From Bacillota bacterium (GTDB lineage: Bacteria > Bacillota > Clostridia > Clostridiales > Clostridiaceae): DNA of 5,806 bases. The position numbers and the translations under genes are program-made. Within the stretch, counting starts at the first letter, position 1, and each line of letters opens with the position of its first letter. Below are positions 1-4,898 of the stretch, piece after piece. The stretch lies in NCBI GenBank assembly GCA_030706015.1, contig JAUZPI010000156.1:1-5806 (forward strand), read 5' to 3'. A model generated the notes under the pieces. That model saw only the letters and a list, made by a program, of their open reading frames with translations. It had not been told where the DNA came from and made no database searches.

Positions 1-1
1 A

Positions 2-217
2 GGTCATGTAGTTAATACGGAATATCCTGAATCAATAAATCGTAATGCCATTCCTCCTCAAATAAAATTTGATGATTTTCAAAAGACTTTTGAAGAAAGA
101 GGGATGAGGCATTTCAATATTGGCGGCGATATTATCAAAATAGATGCAACTGATTTTGATAAGGTTGCTTACGGTGATGTTATTAATCAAATTAAAGATA
201 AGATGGGAATATTATGA
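2..217 (+). CDS. C-terminal part of a possible small P-loop kinase-like NTPase (5' end outside window)
   Basis: An open frame enters from the window edge and gives 71 residues before a TGA stop, so the start and any P-loop are not visible. The translation has normal soluble-protein composition and phrases such as EYPESINRN, ERGMRHFNIGGD and KIDATDFDKVAY. These remind me of the C-terminal part of small predicted kinases or ATPases of about 180-200 residues found singly in clostridia and bacilli. That family call is from memory and is tentative. No membrane segment or signal is present in the visible part. It is followed by 172 non-coding bases before the next gene, so it probably ends its own transcript. 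The frame itself is well supported by length and codon pattern; the function is not. Confidence 0.6.
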   Translation, partial: GHVVNTEYPESINRNAIPPQIKFDDFQKTFEERGMRHFNIGGDIIKIDATDFDKVAYGDVINQIKDKMGIL

Positions 218-243
218 TGATATATCCCTTAGTTAACTGCTGA

Positions 244-288
244 CTTATATGGTGCTGTGGTACTATATGTTCCGTTGCAGCATATAAG
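244..288. repeat. Inverted repeat between genes, possible 3' hairpin
   Basis: Perfect 8-base arms, CTTATATG at 244-251 and CATATAAG at 281-288, flank a 29-base loop. Within the loop CTG at 255-257 can pair with CAG at 278-280. No T-tract follows, so it is not a classical intrinsic terminator. It could be a transcript-end structure for the upstream gene or chance in AT-rich DNA. The rest of 218-389 holds nothing I can support except a lone TATAAT at 332-337 without a matching -35 box. Confidence 0.35.
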
Positions 289-389
289 AAGCCCTAGAAC
301 ACCATTTATAATCGTTATTATCCAGTTGATGTATAATGAAGTTAATTGGAACATGTAAAATATTATGTATTTTTATGGAGGATAATAAG

Positions 390-905
390 ATGCAAAGAAT
401 ATGGATAACTGGTTCATCAGGGGCTGGTAAAACCACTTTGGCCAATCTTATTGGTAGTAAACTTAATATACCAGTTTACCATAACGATAAAATTTTCTGG
501 TTAGATAGTTGGAAGGAACGTCCAGTAAATGAGCAGATAAACATAACTAAAGGTATATCAGAAAAGGATAAATGGATATATGAAGGCAATAGGCTCAATG
601 ATTGCAAAAAAGATGGCAGATATAGTAGATGCGATACAATTATCTTCCTAAAGATAAATAGATTTACTTGTCTATATGGATTTGTGAGAAGATATTTAAA
701 ATATCGAGGTACTCAACGACCTGATATTAGCGAAGGTTGTATAGAGAAAATTGATATTGATATTGTAAAATATATTTTATTTGATTACCCTAATAAGAAA
801 AATCAAAGACAAAAATTATTTAATGAGGCTAAGAAAGATGAAAAAAGCGTAATTATTCTAAGTGGAAGAAAAAACATAGAGAAGTGGCTGGCAACATTAT
901 TCTAA
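390..905 (+). CDS. FlaR-like / adenylate kinase-like P-loop protein (topology modulation protein family)
   Basis: The 171-residue soluble protein opens with a beta strand and a Walker A loop, GSSGAGKT at residues 8-15, as in nucleoside and adenylate kinases. Further family-type landmarks are YHNDKIFW at 30-37 followed by W41 and P45, then WIYEGN at 62-67, then the D-T-I-I-F-L strand. Last comes an arginine-rich lid region with RRYLKYRGTQRPD and a later EGC. This order matches proteins annotated as 'DNA topology modulation protein FlaR' or 'adenylate kinase and related kinases'. Length is near the usual 165-180. The name FlaR is historical; the true substrate of most members is unknown, but binding ATP and phosphorylating a small molecule is the likely chemistry. 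I chose the ATG at 390 because GGAGG at 377-381 sits 8 bases upstream. An in-frame ATG at 336 would add an 18-residue leader with no Shine-Dalgarno before it. The gene appears monocistronic. Confidence 0.85.
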   Translation: MQRIWITGSSGAGKTTLANLIGSKLNIPVYHNDKIFWLDSWKERPVNEQINITKGISEKDKWIYEGNRLNDCKKDGRYSRCDTIIFLKINRFTCLYGFVRRYLKYRGTQRPDISEGCIEKIDIDIVKYILFDYPNKKNQRQKLFNEAKKDEKSVIILSGRKNIEKWLATLF

Positions 906-948
906 AATGAGCTTAAATTTAAAATAAAGATTATTTTTAGTTCGTGTA

Positions 949-979
949 TTGACTCTATGGTTACCCAATACTCTATAAT
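949..979 (+). promoter_or_regulatory. MerR-type promoter with 19-bp spacer and operator dyad
   Basis: TTGACT at 949-954 and a perfect TATAAT at 974-979 are separated by 19 bases instead of 17. An over-long spacer of 19-20 bp is the hallmark of promoters that MerR-family activators untwist. The spacer region carries a partial dyad centred on T962: GGT-T-ACC is perfect and 7 of 11 pairs match across 951-973, ending in GA/TC. MerR proteins bind such a dyad between -35 and -10. The regulator gene starts 54 bases downstream, so self-regulation is the simple reading. The boxes are seen directly; binding by the encoded protein is inferred. Confidence 0.7.
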
Positions 980-990
980 TAATATAGACG

Positions 991-1008
991 ACAGGGGTGC
1001 ACACCTGT
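991..1008. promoter_or_regulatory. 18-bp near-perfect palindrome in the 5' untranslated region of the MerR gene
   Basis: ACAGG-G-GTGCAC-A-CCTGT reads as its own reverse complement except at one symmetric pair (G996/A1003). It begins about 11 bases after the -10 box, so it covers roughly the first 20 transcribed bases. It is GC-richer than its surroundings. It may be a second operator for a dimeric regulator, since palindromes without a loop suit protein binding better than RNA hairpins. The protein that would bind is unknown. Confidence 0.45.
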
Positions 1009-1032
1009 AAAGCCTTAGAATGGAGGAAGACT

Positions 1033-1857
1033 ATGTTTAAAATAGGTGAGTTTTCAAATATAAGTGGATTATCTATTAATACTTTACATCATTATAACGA
1101 AATAGGTATTCTAAAGCCAGAACAAGTTGATAGGTTCACAGGATATCGTTACTATAGTGCTTTACAACTTGTTACAGTAAATAAAATTATGGCTCTGAAA
1201 GATGCTGGATTTTCACTTAATGAAATATCCAAGATTTTGTATAGTCTCCCTTCAACGAATAACATAATTTTAATGCTTGAAGATAAAGCTGAAACGCTTG
1301 AACAAGCACTGAAAAATGAATTTGAAAGGCTCAACCGTCTTAGAACAAATATTTTTCTAATTAAAAACGGGGGTGTACCAATTATGAATGAGATAACAAT
1401 AAAAAGGGTTGAACCCATACTAATTGTATCAACAAGAAAGAATATTAAAAAAGGTGATTTAGAGGAAGATAGAAAGATGTGGTCAGCCGTAAATGGATTT
1501 ATAGATAAGGCAGAAATAAAGCGAACTTTTCCCTGCATAACACTGTACTACAACTCAACCTGGAACTGGGAAACAGCAAAATCATGGGATATTGAGGTTG
1601 CAGAACCAGTTACAAAGTGCGCAGCAGGCAATGATATTATCAAAGTTTATGAATTACCTGCTGTAGATAAAATGGCTTGTGTTGTTCATCACGGTTCATT
1701 TAATACAATAGGCGAAACTTACAAAGCTATTAGCCAATGGATTGAGAAAAACAATTATATGATAAACGGACCAGTTCGTGAAATATACCATAAAGGTGAA
1801 TGGGCAACAAGTAACCCTGAGGAATATATAACTGAACTTCAGTTTCCATTAGCTTAA
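1033..1857 (+). CDS. MerR-family transcriptional regulator with GyrI-like effector-binding domain (BmrR/Mta type)
   Basis: This 274-residue protein has a MerR winged helix-turn-helix at residues 1-70, with FKIGEFSNISGLSINTLHHY, EIGIL and GYRYY. A helical linker follows at about 75-112 that would form the antiparallel dimer coiled coil. A GyrI-like small-molecule domain runs from about 118 to the end. That domain shows its usual closing pattern: HHGSF, a helix, WIEKNNY, GPVREIYH and the final TELQFP with the acidic residue typical of the ligand pocket. BmrR-like members bind lipophilic or cationic drugs and activate efflux genes, but no efflux gene lies next door, so the target may be its own promoter or lie elsewhere. 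GGAGG at 1022-1026, six bases before ATG 1033, fixes the start over an in-frame GTG at 997 inside the palindrome. An internal in-frame ATG at 1384 follows a G-rich sequence and might yield the effector domain alone. A terminator follows closely. Confidence 0.92.
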   Translation: MFKIGEFSNISGLSINTLHHYNEIGILKPEQVDRFTGYRYYSALQLVTVNKIMALKDAGFSLNEISKILYSLPSTNNIILMLEDKAETLEQALKNEFERLNRLRTNIFLIKNGGVPIMNEITIKRVEPILIVSTRKNIKKGDLEEDRKMWSAVNGFIDKAEIKRTFPCITLYYNSTWNWETAKSWDIEVAEPVTKCAAGNDIIKVYELPAVDKMACVVHHGSFNTIGETYKAISQWIEKNNYMINGPVREIYHKGEWATSNPEEYITELQFPLA

Positions 1858-1892
1858 TTTAATCCGCTATTTTCTTACATGACGCAGCAATA

Positions 1893-1915
1893 GCAGCCTC
1901 AAGGCTGCCTTTTAA
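1893..1915 (+). terminator. Intrinsic terminator of the MerR gene
   Basis: A 6-bp GC-rich stem, GCAGCC at 1893-1898 and GGCTGC at 1903-1908, closes a TCAA loop and is followed by CTTTTAATTT. It lies 36 bases after the MerR stop codon. This is a standard Rho-independent terminator and shows that the regulator is transcribed alone. Confidence 0.85.
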
Positions 1916-1948
1916 TTTCAACATTATTCTTAAATAGAAATCATATCT

Positions 1949-2008
1949 AAAATAAGGCTATGCATAAAAGGAGATTTATATTCTTATTTATGCATGGCTT
2001 CTTATTTT
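1949..2008. repeat. Long AT-rich inverted repeat (20-22 base arms, 18-base loop)
   Basis: The left arm at 1949-1968 begins AAAATAAG and ends GCATAAA. The right arm at 1987-2008 begins TTTATGCATGG and ends CTTATTTT. The arms pair along nearly their whole length, apart from a 2-base bulge (TC at 2000-2001) and one G-U or mismatch position near the middle. The loop is the 18 bases at 1969-1986. The stem is too AT-rich and the trailing T-run too short for a textbook terminator, and another terminator ends just 34 bases earlier. It could be an RNA element belonging to the leader of the next gene, a bidirectional transcription barrier, or a small palindromic intergenic repeat. Confidence 0.55.
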
Positions 2009-2031
2009 GAAATAGGCGAATAATTAAGGAA

Positions 2032-2130
2032 TTGAGTTAAGTCTATTGGTATACACTCAAAGGCATGTAAAGCTTGTAGGATTTAGTATTATTAAGGAAT
2101 AATATAACCTTTCCTGTGCAAGCTAAATCT
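2032..2130 (+). promoter_or_regulatory. Possible structured 5' leader of the small acidic gene
   Basis: Several complementary pieces lie just before the Shine-Dalgarno of the gene at 2147. TTGAGT 2032-2037 can pair with ACTCAA 2055-2060. AGCTTG 2071-2076 can pair with CAAGCT 2119-2124, with AGG 2078-2080 and CCT 2113-2115 continuing inward. TATTATT 2087-2093 and AATAATA 2098-2104 make a tight 4-base-loop hairpin inside. GATTTAG 2080-2086 can instead pair with CTAAATC 2123-2129, which excludes the AGCTTG pairing. Mutually exclusive stems are a feature of switching leaders, but AT-rich DNA gives many such pairs. I do not recognise a known riboswitch class, and I see no clear sigma-A promoter ahead of it. 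Confidence 0.35.
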
Positions 2131-2146
2131 AAAAGAGGTGAGATGT

Positions 2147-2368
2147 ATGGACAAGGATGCAAAGGATACAAGAGATTTAGATACCTTTGAAAACTATTTT
2201 CAAAACTCAATTACTCAGGCAGCCAATATGGGAGCCTTTAGTTTTGCAATAACACCAATAAATGAAATAACACAAATAAATAATCAAGGAATAGAAACTA
2301 GTGATAATTTAAATGAGAAAAGGGAAACAGTAAAAGAAATGAATGAGCTGCAGGATGATGAGGACTAG
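2147..2368 (+). CDS. Small acidic protein of unknown function (73 aa)
   Basis: I do not recognise a family. The product is 73 residues, soluble, without cysteine or tryptophan and without a signal or membrane segment. An acidic N-terminal stretch leads into FENYFQNSITQAANMG (14-29), which looks helical and may be amphipathic. A mixed strand-like part, SFAITPINE, follows. The tail (about 52-73) is highly charged and ends in QDDED. It is likely a real gene: GAGGTG at 2135-2140 lies six bases before ATG 2147, the frame uses typical codons for the region, and a very strong terminator follows 24 bases after the stop. An in-frame GTG at 2138 is part of the Shine-Dalgarno and is not the start. The gene stands alone on its own transcript after a possibly folded leader. 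Role in sporulation, regulation or binding to a partner protein would be guesswork. Confidence 0.7.
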   Translation: MDKDAKDTRDLDTFENYFQNSITQAANMGAFSFAITPINEITQINNQGIETSDNLNEKRETVKEMNELQDDED

Positions 2369-2392
2369 TTTAATGTACGTAGTGAGTAGTAG

Positions 2393-2449
2393 AGATCTCC
2401 TTATGTTTGGTTTTTAGAAGAAACCGAATATAGGGAGATTTGTTTTTTC
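2393..2449 (+). terminator. Strong intrinsic terminator of the small acidic gene
   Basis: Bases 2393-2413 pair without interruption with 2421-2441 if G-U pairs are allowed, about 21 base pairs around a 7-base loop TTAGAAG. The right arm runs into TTTGTTTTTT at 2439-2449. The unusual length of the stem makes termination here very likely. The complement lacks a matching long T-run, so the forward direction is the main one. Confidence 0.92.
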
Positions 2450-2669
2450 AGTGAGCATTTTATAGAACGATATAATACTGGTTGGATAATTGAGGGATAA
2501 GAGGATGTTTGTTTTTTTACCAATATTTTTCAATTATTTGAGGAATTTATAAGGTAAATTCAATATATTGTATAATATTACAATTAGACGTTGTGAAAGT
2601 TAAAAAATGTTTCTGGTCTATAAAGTGAGTTAAATAAATTATCAATTATAGCAAATTAGGTGCAATGTT

Positions 2670-2774
2670 ATGTTCTTATATAAAATATATGACAGAATGC
2701 TGCAGGAGATTACAGAAAAAACTTTTACTAAGGAAGTTGAATTTCATAAATTATGTGAAGCATGGGCTCCTTAA
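2670..2774 (+). CDS. Tiny open frame, 34 aa, doubtful
   Basis: ATG 2670 is preceded at eight bases by TAGGTG (2656-2661), a fair Shine-Dalgarno. It encodes a 34-residue charged peptide containing the stretch DRMLQEITEKTFTKEVEFHK before a TAA stop. Its end overlaps the start of the 50-codon frame at 2762 in another register, which would allow translational coupling or could reflect one frameshifted ancestor. I do not recognise it. Random frames of this size are common in AT-rich DNA. Confidence 0.2.
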   Translation: MFLYKIYDRMLQEITEKTFTKEVEFHKLCEAWAP

Positions 2775-2914
2775 CTTTTAATTCGATAATAATAAATAGT
2801 ACAAGGGCTATGGCTGTAGCAGTAAAGAGGGAAAGGGTAAAGCTTGAAGTTCAGCCTTTTTCATTAACCTTTATTAATGCGAAAGTTAAGCAAAACATAG
2901 CAGTAAAGATATAG
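2762..2914 (+). CDS. Tiny open frame, 50 aa, doubtful
   Basis: From ATG 2762 to TAG 2912 the frame gives 50 residues with balanced composition: MGSLTFNSIIIN, then RAMAVAVKRERVKLEVQP, then SLTFINAKVKQNIAVKI. The alternation of hydrophobic and charged residues looks protein-like, possibly beta strands, and basic residues dominate. No good Shine-Dalgarno precedes it; upstream is only TGAAG close to the start. It could be a short gene coupled to the frame that ends at 2774 or the remnant of a larger one. Confidence 0.25.
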   Translation: MGSLTFNSIIINSTRAMAVAVKRERVKLEVQPFSLTFINAKVKQNIAVKI

Positions 2915-3052
2915 TAAATAAAAATACTCCTATAATAAAAAAAATTTTCTGCCAAATTGATCTGCCAATCTGGAAGCGGTTATTTACAAGGGTCAGTTTA
3001 TAATATTGAATAACATAAAAGCATACTCTCAGTAAAATATATTTCAGAAAAT

Positions 3053-3081
3053 AAAAAAAGCTGGGCTAAATTAAGCGCAGC
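3053..3081 (-). terminator. Intrinsic terminator of the minus-strand membrane-anchored protein gene
   Basis: Read on the minus strand, GCTG-C-GC (3081-3075) pairs with GC-C-CAGC (3066-3060), with one C/C mismatch, around an AT loop. Seven T residues follow (3059-3053), then A and more T. It starts 37 bases after the stop codon at 3118, the right place and direction. Confidence 0.7.
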
Positions 3082-3117
3082 ATATAAGTTAAACAAAACT
3101 ATTATAGAGATATTATT

Positions 3118-3591
3118 TTATTTAATTTGAACATGAAATATATTGGAAGTCCAATTATCCTTATCCCAATACCCTTCAACTTCAAATATATATTCACCAC
3201 TTTGCTTTGGAAGTGTAACCTTACAAGATTTTGTATTTATAAACTTTTCATAATTACAAGATTGTGCATATCCTGTCCACTTAAAAATCTGGATTTCCTT
3301 TGGAATTGAGTCAATATTAATATCTATGGTTTCACCTGGATTAGCCATAATAATCTGTGTCCTGTTTCCAACATCATATGGACTTCCTGCATCTCGTGTA
3401 CCATCTGGCCCTCCCCAATTAAACTCCCCTAAATTTGTTGGGATATTCTTTCCCTTAAGTTTAATTTCAACAATTGGTACGGAAGACGGTGGTTGTTCTT
3501 TAGTCGTTATCTTATATACAAAATAACTAGATAATAAAAGTACAATTATTAGTATATATGGTATCAGTCTCTTGATGCTATATTTATTCAT
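3118..3591 (-). CDS. Membrane-anchored extracytoplasmic protein of unknown function
   Basis: The 157-residue product has a short basic N-terminus (NKYSIKR) and one hydrophobic segment at about 9-27. A polar, proline-containing linker to about residue 40 follows, and the remainder looks extracellular. There is no lipobox cysteine, so it is a signal-anchor protein or one cleaved by signal peptidase. The outer part carries beta-rich phrases: NPGETIDINIDSIP at 84-97, then VTLPKQSGEYIFEVEGYW at 125-142 and NIFHVQIK at the end. This is the layout of an immunoglobulin-like or similar beta-sandwich domain. Only two cysteines occur (112 and 123), close enough to form a disulphide. I recognise no named family. 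AGGAG (complement of 3601-3605) lies nine bases before ATG 3591 and AAGG lies closer in, so the start is firm. The gene faces the opposite way to its neighbours and has its own terminator. The perfect palindrome at 3626-3646 in its upstream region may control it. Confidence 0.85.
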   Translation of the reverse strand: MNKYSIKRLIPYILIIVLLLSSYFVYKITTKEQPPSSVPIVEIKLKGKNIPTNLGEFNWGGPDGTRDAGSPYDVGNRTQIIMANPGETIDINIDSIPKEIQIFKWTGYAQSCNYEKFINTKSCKVTLPKQSGEYIFEVEGYWDKDNWTSNIFHVQIK

Positions 3592-3625
3592 TATTACCTT
3601 CTCCTACACTTATAAAATTCAAGCT

Positions 3626-3646
3626 ATATGTTATAATATAACATAT
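3626..3646. promoter_or_regulatory. Perfect 21-bp palindrome (10-bp arms around one base), likely operator
   Basis: The arms ATATGTTATA and TATAACATAT are exact reverse complements around A3636. It lies 35 bases upstream of the minus-strand gene at 3591 and would overlap or adjoin its promoter. It also contains TATAAT (3632-3637) on the plus strand, heading into the pseudogene. Size and symmetry suit an operator for a dimeric repressor. It differs from the Fur, PerR and Rex consensus boxes as I know them. Confidence 0.5.
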
Positions 3647-3669
3647 TAATCATTAATTAGATATCTTGA

Positions 3670-4084
3670 TTTTTGCTGGAGTTAGGATCTGGTTTTGCAT
3701 TTATAGGAAATCAGTATCATGTAAATGTAGGAGGGAAGAGTATTATCTCGACCTGATTTTTTACCATATAAAATTAAGGGGTTATGTGGTAATAGAGCTT
3801 ACGACATGGAAATTCAAGCCGGAATACGCTGGTAAACAAATTCTTATCTATATGTTGTAGATGATATTTTAAAATCAGAAACTGATAATCCCTCTATAGG
3901 AATAATGCTTTGCAAAGAGAAAAACAAATTGATAGCAGAATATTCATTAAAAGATATGACAAAAACTATTGGTGTAAGCGAATATAAGCCGCTTGAGCAA
4001 ATACCTGCAGAGTTAAAGGGCAGTCTGCCAACAATTGAGGAATTAGAAGATGAGTTAAAAGGTGCTATAAGAACAGAAGAATAA
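3670..4084 (+). pseudogene. yhcG: YhcG/DUF1016 PD-(D/E)XK nuclease pseudogene: 5' truncated, two frameshifts, catalytic Lys lost
   Basis: Three successive reading frames line up with the C-terminal nuclease domain of YhcG (DUF1016) proteins. Frame one (3670 to about 3733) reads FLLELGSGFAFIGNQYHVNV. Frame two (about 3735-3836) reads EEYYLDLIFYHIKLRGYVVIEL and then KFKPEYAGK. Frame three (3839-4084) reads YVVDDILK, DNPSIGIMLCKEKN, AEYSLKDMTKTIGVSEY, LKGSLPTIEELE and a stop. Each switch fits a single-base deletion, near 3733-3735 in a G/A run and at 3837-3838 beside an A run. The remains cover about 138 codons; intact YhcG proteins are about 340-380, so the N-terminal half is gone and a TGA lies just before 3670. 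The usual E-L-K of the PD-(D/E)XK site is E-L-T here, so even a repaired product would lack the catalytic lysine. YhcG genes often travel with restriction-modification or defence loci. The 64-codon frame across 3666-3860 is only the middle piece of this wreck. Confidence 0.88.
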
Positions 4085-4102
4085 TGTGGAAATGAAAATT
4101 AG

Positions 4103-4174
4103 ATAATCGCAGAATATCTTTTAGACTGTGGTGCTGATGTTTCCTGTCTTGATTCTTATGGTAACTCTTACTTC
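4103..4174 (+). pseudogene. Ankyrin-repeat gene scrap
   Basis: From 4103 the plus strand reads IIAEYLLDCGADVSCLDSYGNSYF, which matches one ankyrin repeat from its second helix (VxxLLxxGADVN) into the following turn (D-x-x-G-x-T-P-L pattern). A TAG immediately precedes it at 4100-4102, there is no start codon, and the match fades after about 24 codons into the upstream region of the acetyltransferase gene. It is best read as the torn end of an ankyrin-repeat protein gene. Together with the nuclease pseudogene it shows that 3650-4200 has collected broken genes. A short chance resemblance is possible but the GADV plus D-x-x-G pattern is specific. Confidence 0.55.
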
Positions 4175-4229
4175 ATCATTTTCACTCTTAGCTCACAGAC
4201 GAATTGTAAATTTACAGGAGGTGATATAC

Positions 4230-4790
4230 GTGAAATATATTGAACTTGAATCTGAAAGACTAATTTTTAGGAAGTTTAGACAAGAGGATTTTCCGATTGT
4301 CTATGATTGGCTAAGTAATTATGAAAATATGAAATATAGGTCAAGTGAGCCTAAAAACGATAAAGAAGCACATGAATACTTAGATTGGGCAATTAAATGT
4401 GCAGAGCAGGATGAATGTATAAATTTTAGATATGCAGTTGTATTAAAAGAAAATAATGCTCTCATTGGCTCGTGTGAGCTGGCATTTACAAATAAGGACC
4501 CTGCAGAGTTGGCATGGGAATTGCATCGGAATTACTGGGGAAAAGGATATGGAACAGAAATTGGAAAAACATTGTTGAGACTTGGCTTTGAAACACTTAA
4601 TCTACGTCGAATAATTGCAGATTGCAATACATTAAATAGAGGATCATTCAGAATTATGGAATTGATAGGTATGCGTAGAGAAGCTCACTATGTTAAATGT
4701 TATCGTGGAAATAGTGCATTAAACCATACGTGGTGTGATAAATATTTGTATGCAATCTTGCAGGAAGAATGGGTGAAAATTAATCGGTAA
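4230..4790 (+). CDS. GNAT-family N-acetyltransferase, RimJ/RimL type
   Basis: The 186-residue protein starts with the typical ESERLIFRKFRQEDFP motif (7-22) of RimJ/RimL-like GNAT enzymes. A central beta sheet follows with ALIGSCELAF (77-86). Then comes the acetyl-CoA pyrophosphate-binding loop WGKGYGTEIG (103-112), which fits the Q/R-x-x-G-x-G/A motif except that W replaces the first residue. Motif B is NTLNRGSFRIMELIGMRREA (133-152), with the N-x-x-S and GM signature. Such enzymes move acetyl from acetyl-CoA to an amine, which may be a protein N-terminus, an antibiotic or a small metabolite; the substrate cannot be told here. I chose GTG at 4230 because a full AGGAGGTGAT lies at 4216-4225, eight bases upstream counting from GGAGG, and because family homology starts right there. 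A GTG at 4128 would add 34 hydrophobic residues that belong to the ankyrin scrap region in another frame. No terminator is visible after the stop. Confidence 0.92.
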   Translation: MKYIELESERLIFRKFRQEDFPIVYDWLSNYENMKYRSSEPKNDKEAHEYLDWAIKCAEQDECINFRYAVVLKENNALIGSCELAFTNKDPAELAWELHRNYWGKGYGTEIGKTLLRLGFETLNLRRIIADCNTLNRGSFRIMELIGMRREAHYVKCYRGNSALNHTWCDKYLYAILQEEWVKINR

Positions 4791-4806
4791 CTTCCACATG
4801 AACTTA

Positions 4807-4822
4807 ATTGACAATTGCCAAT
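4807..4822. promoter_or_regulatory. 16-bp near-palindrome with a TTGACA box ahead of the SUKH gene
   Basis: ATTG-A-CAATTG-C-CAAT is symmetric except for one pair. It contains a consensus -35 hexamer TTGACA at 4808-4813, but no good -10 box stands 16-18 bases further on (4830-4837 is AGGCGC-like). It may be an operator or chance. The gap 4791-4898 shows no terminator, so read-through from the acetyltransferase gene is possible. Confidence 0.25.
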
Positions 4823-4898
4823 TTGGGATTAGGCGCTGTAAATAGTAATTTAGTCTGTAAAGTAATTGAAAATTGTATAGAAAGGATGAAGACTAATA

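Larger units (their letters stand above)
2450..3052. other. Long gap without a convincing gene
   Basis: About 600 bases between two terminators contain no frame longer than 60 codons with a start. I find isolated TATAAT boxes at 2471-2476 and 2571-2576 without a good -35 partner. Two tiny plus-strand frames (2670-2774 and 2762-2914) are listed separately. The minus strand is open for 59 codons over 2886-3065 without a usable start. A short direct repeat TCTGCCAA occurs at 2948-2955 and 2961-2968. The composition looks like decayed coding DNA in places, but I cannot name an ancestor. Confidence 0.5.

Noticed and set aside
263..445. Minus-strand 60-codon frame
   Set aside because: It is the antisense of the FlaR-like gene start; its alanine-proline-rich beginning is the usual mirror of a Walker A loop. 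No Shine-Dalgarno.
1152..1538. Minus-strand 128-codon frame inside the MerR gene
   Set aside because: Fully antisense to a well-supported gene, serine- and leucine-rich as expected of a shadow, with no ribosome binding site.
3127..3526. Two plus-strand frames opposite the membrane-anchored protein gene
   Set aside because: Antisense shadows of a gene that has its own Shine-Dalgarno, signal-anchor and terminator.
3666..3860. A 64-codon plus-strand gene
   Set aside because: Only its middle part matches YhcG; its first codons are an out-of-frame reading of FLLELGSGFAF and its end is an out-of-frame reading of the next piece, so it is one segment of the pseudogene.
4128..4229. N-terminal hydrophobic extension of the acetyltransferase as a signal or membrane anchor
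   Set aside because: The perfect AGGAGGTGAT before GTG 4230 and the family start at that codon show that translation begins there; the upstream frame overlaps the ankyrin scrap.
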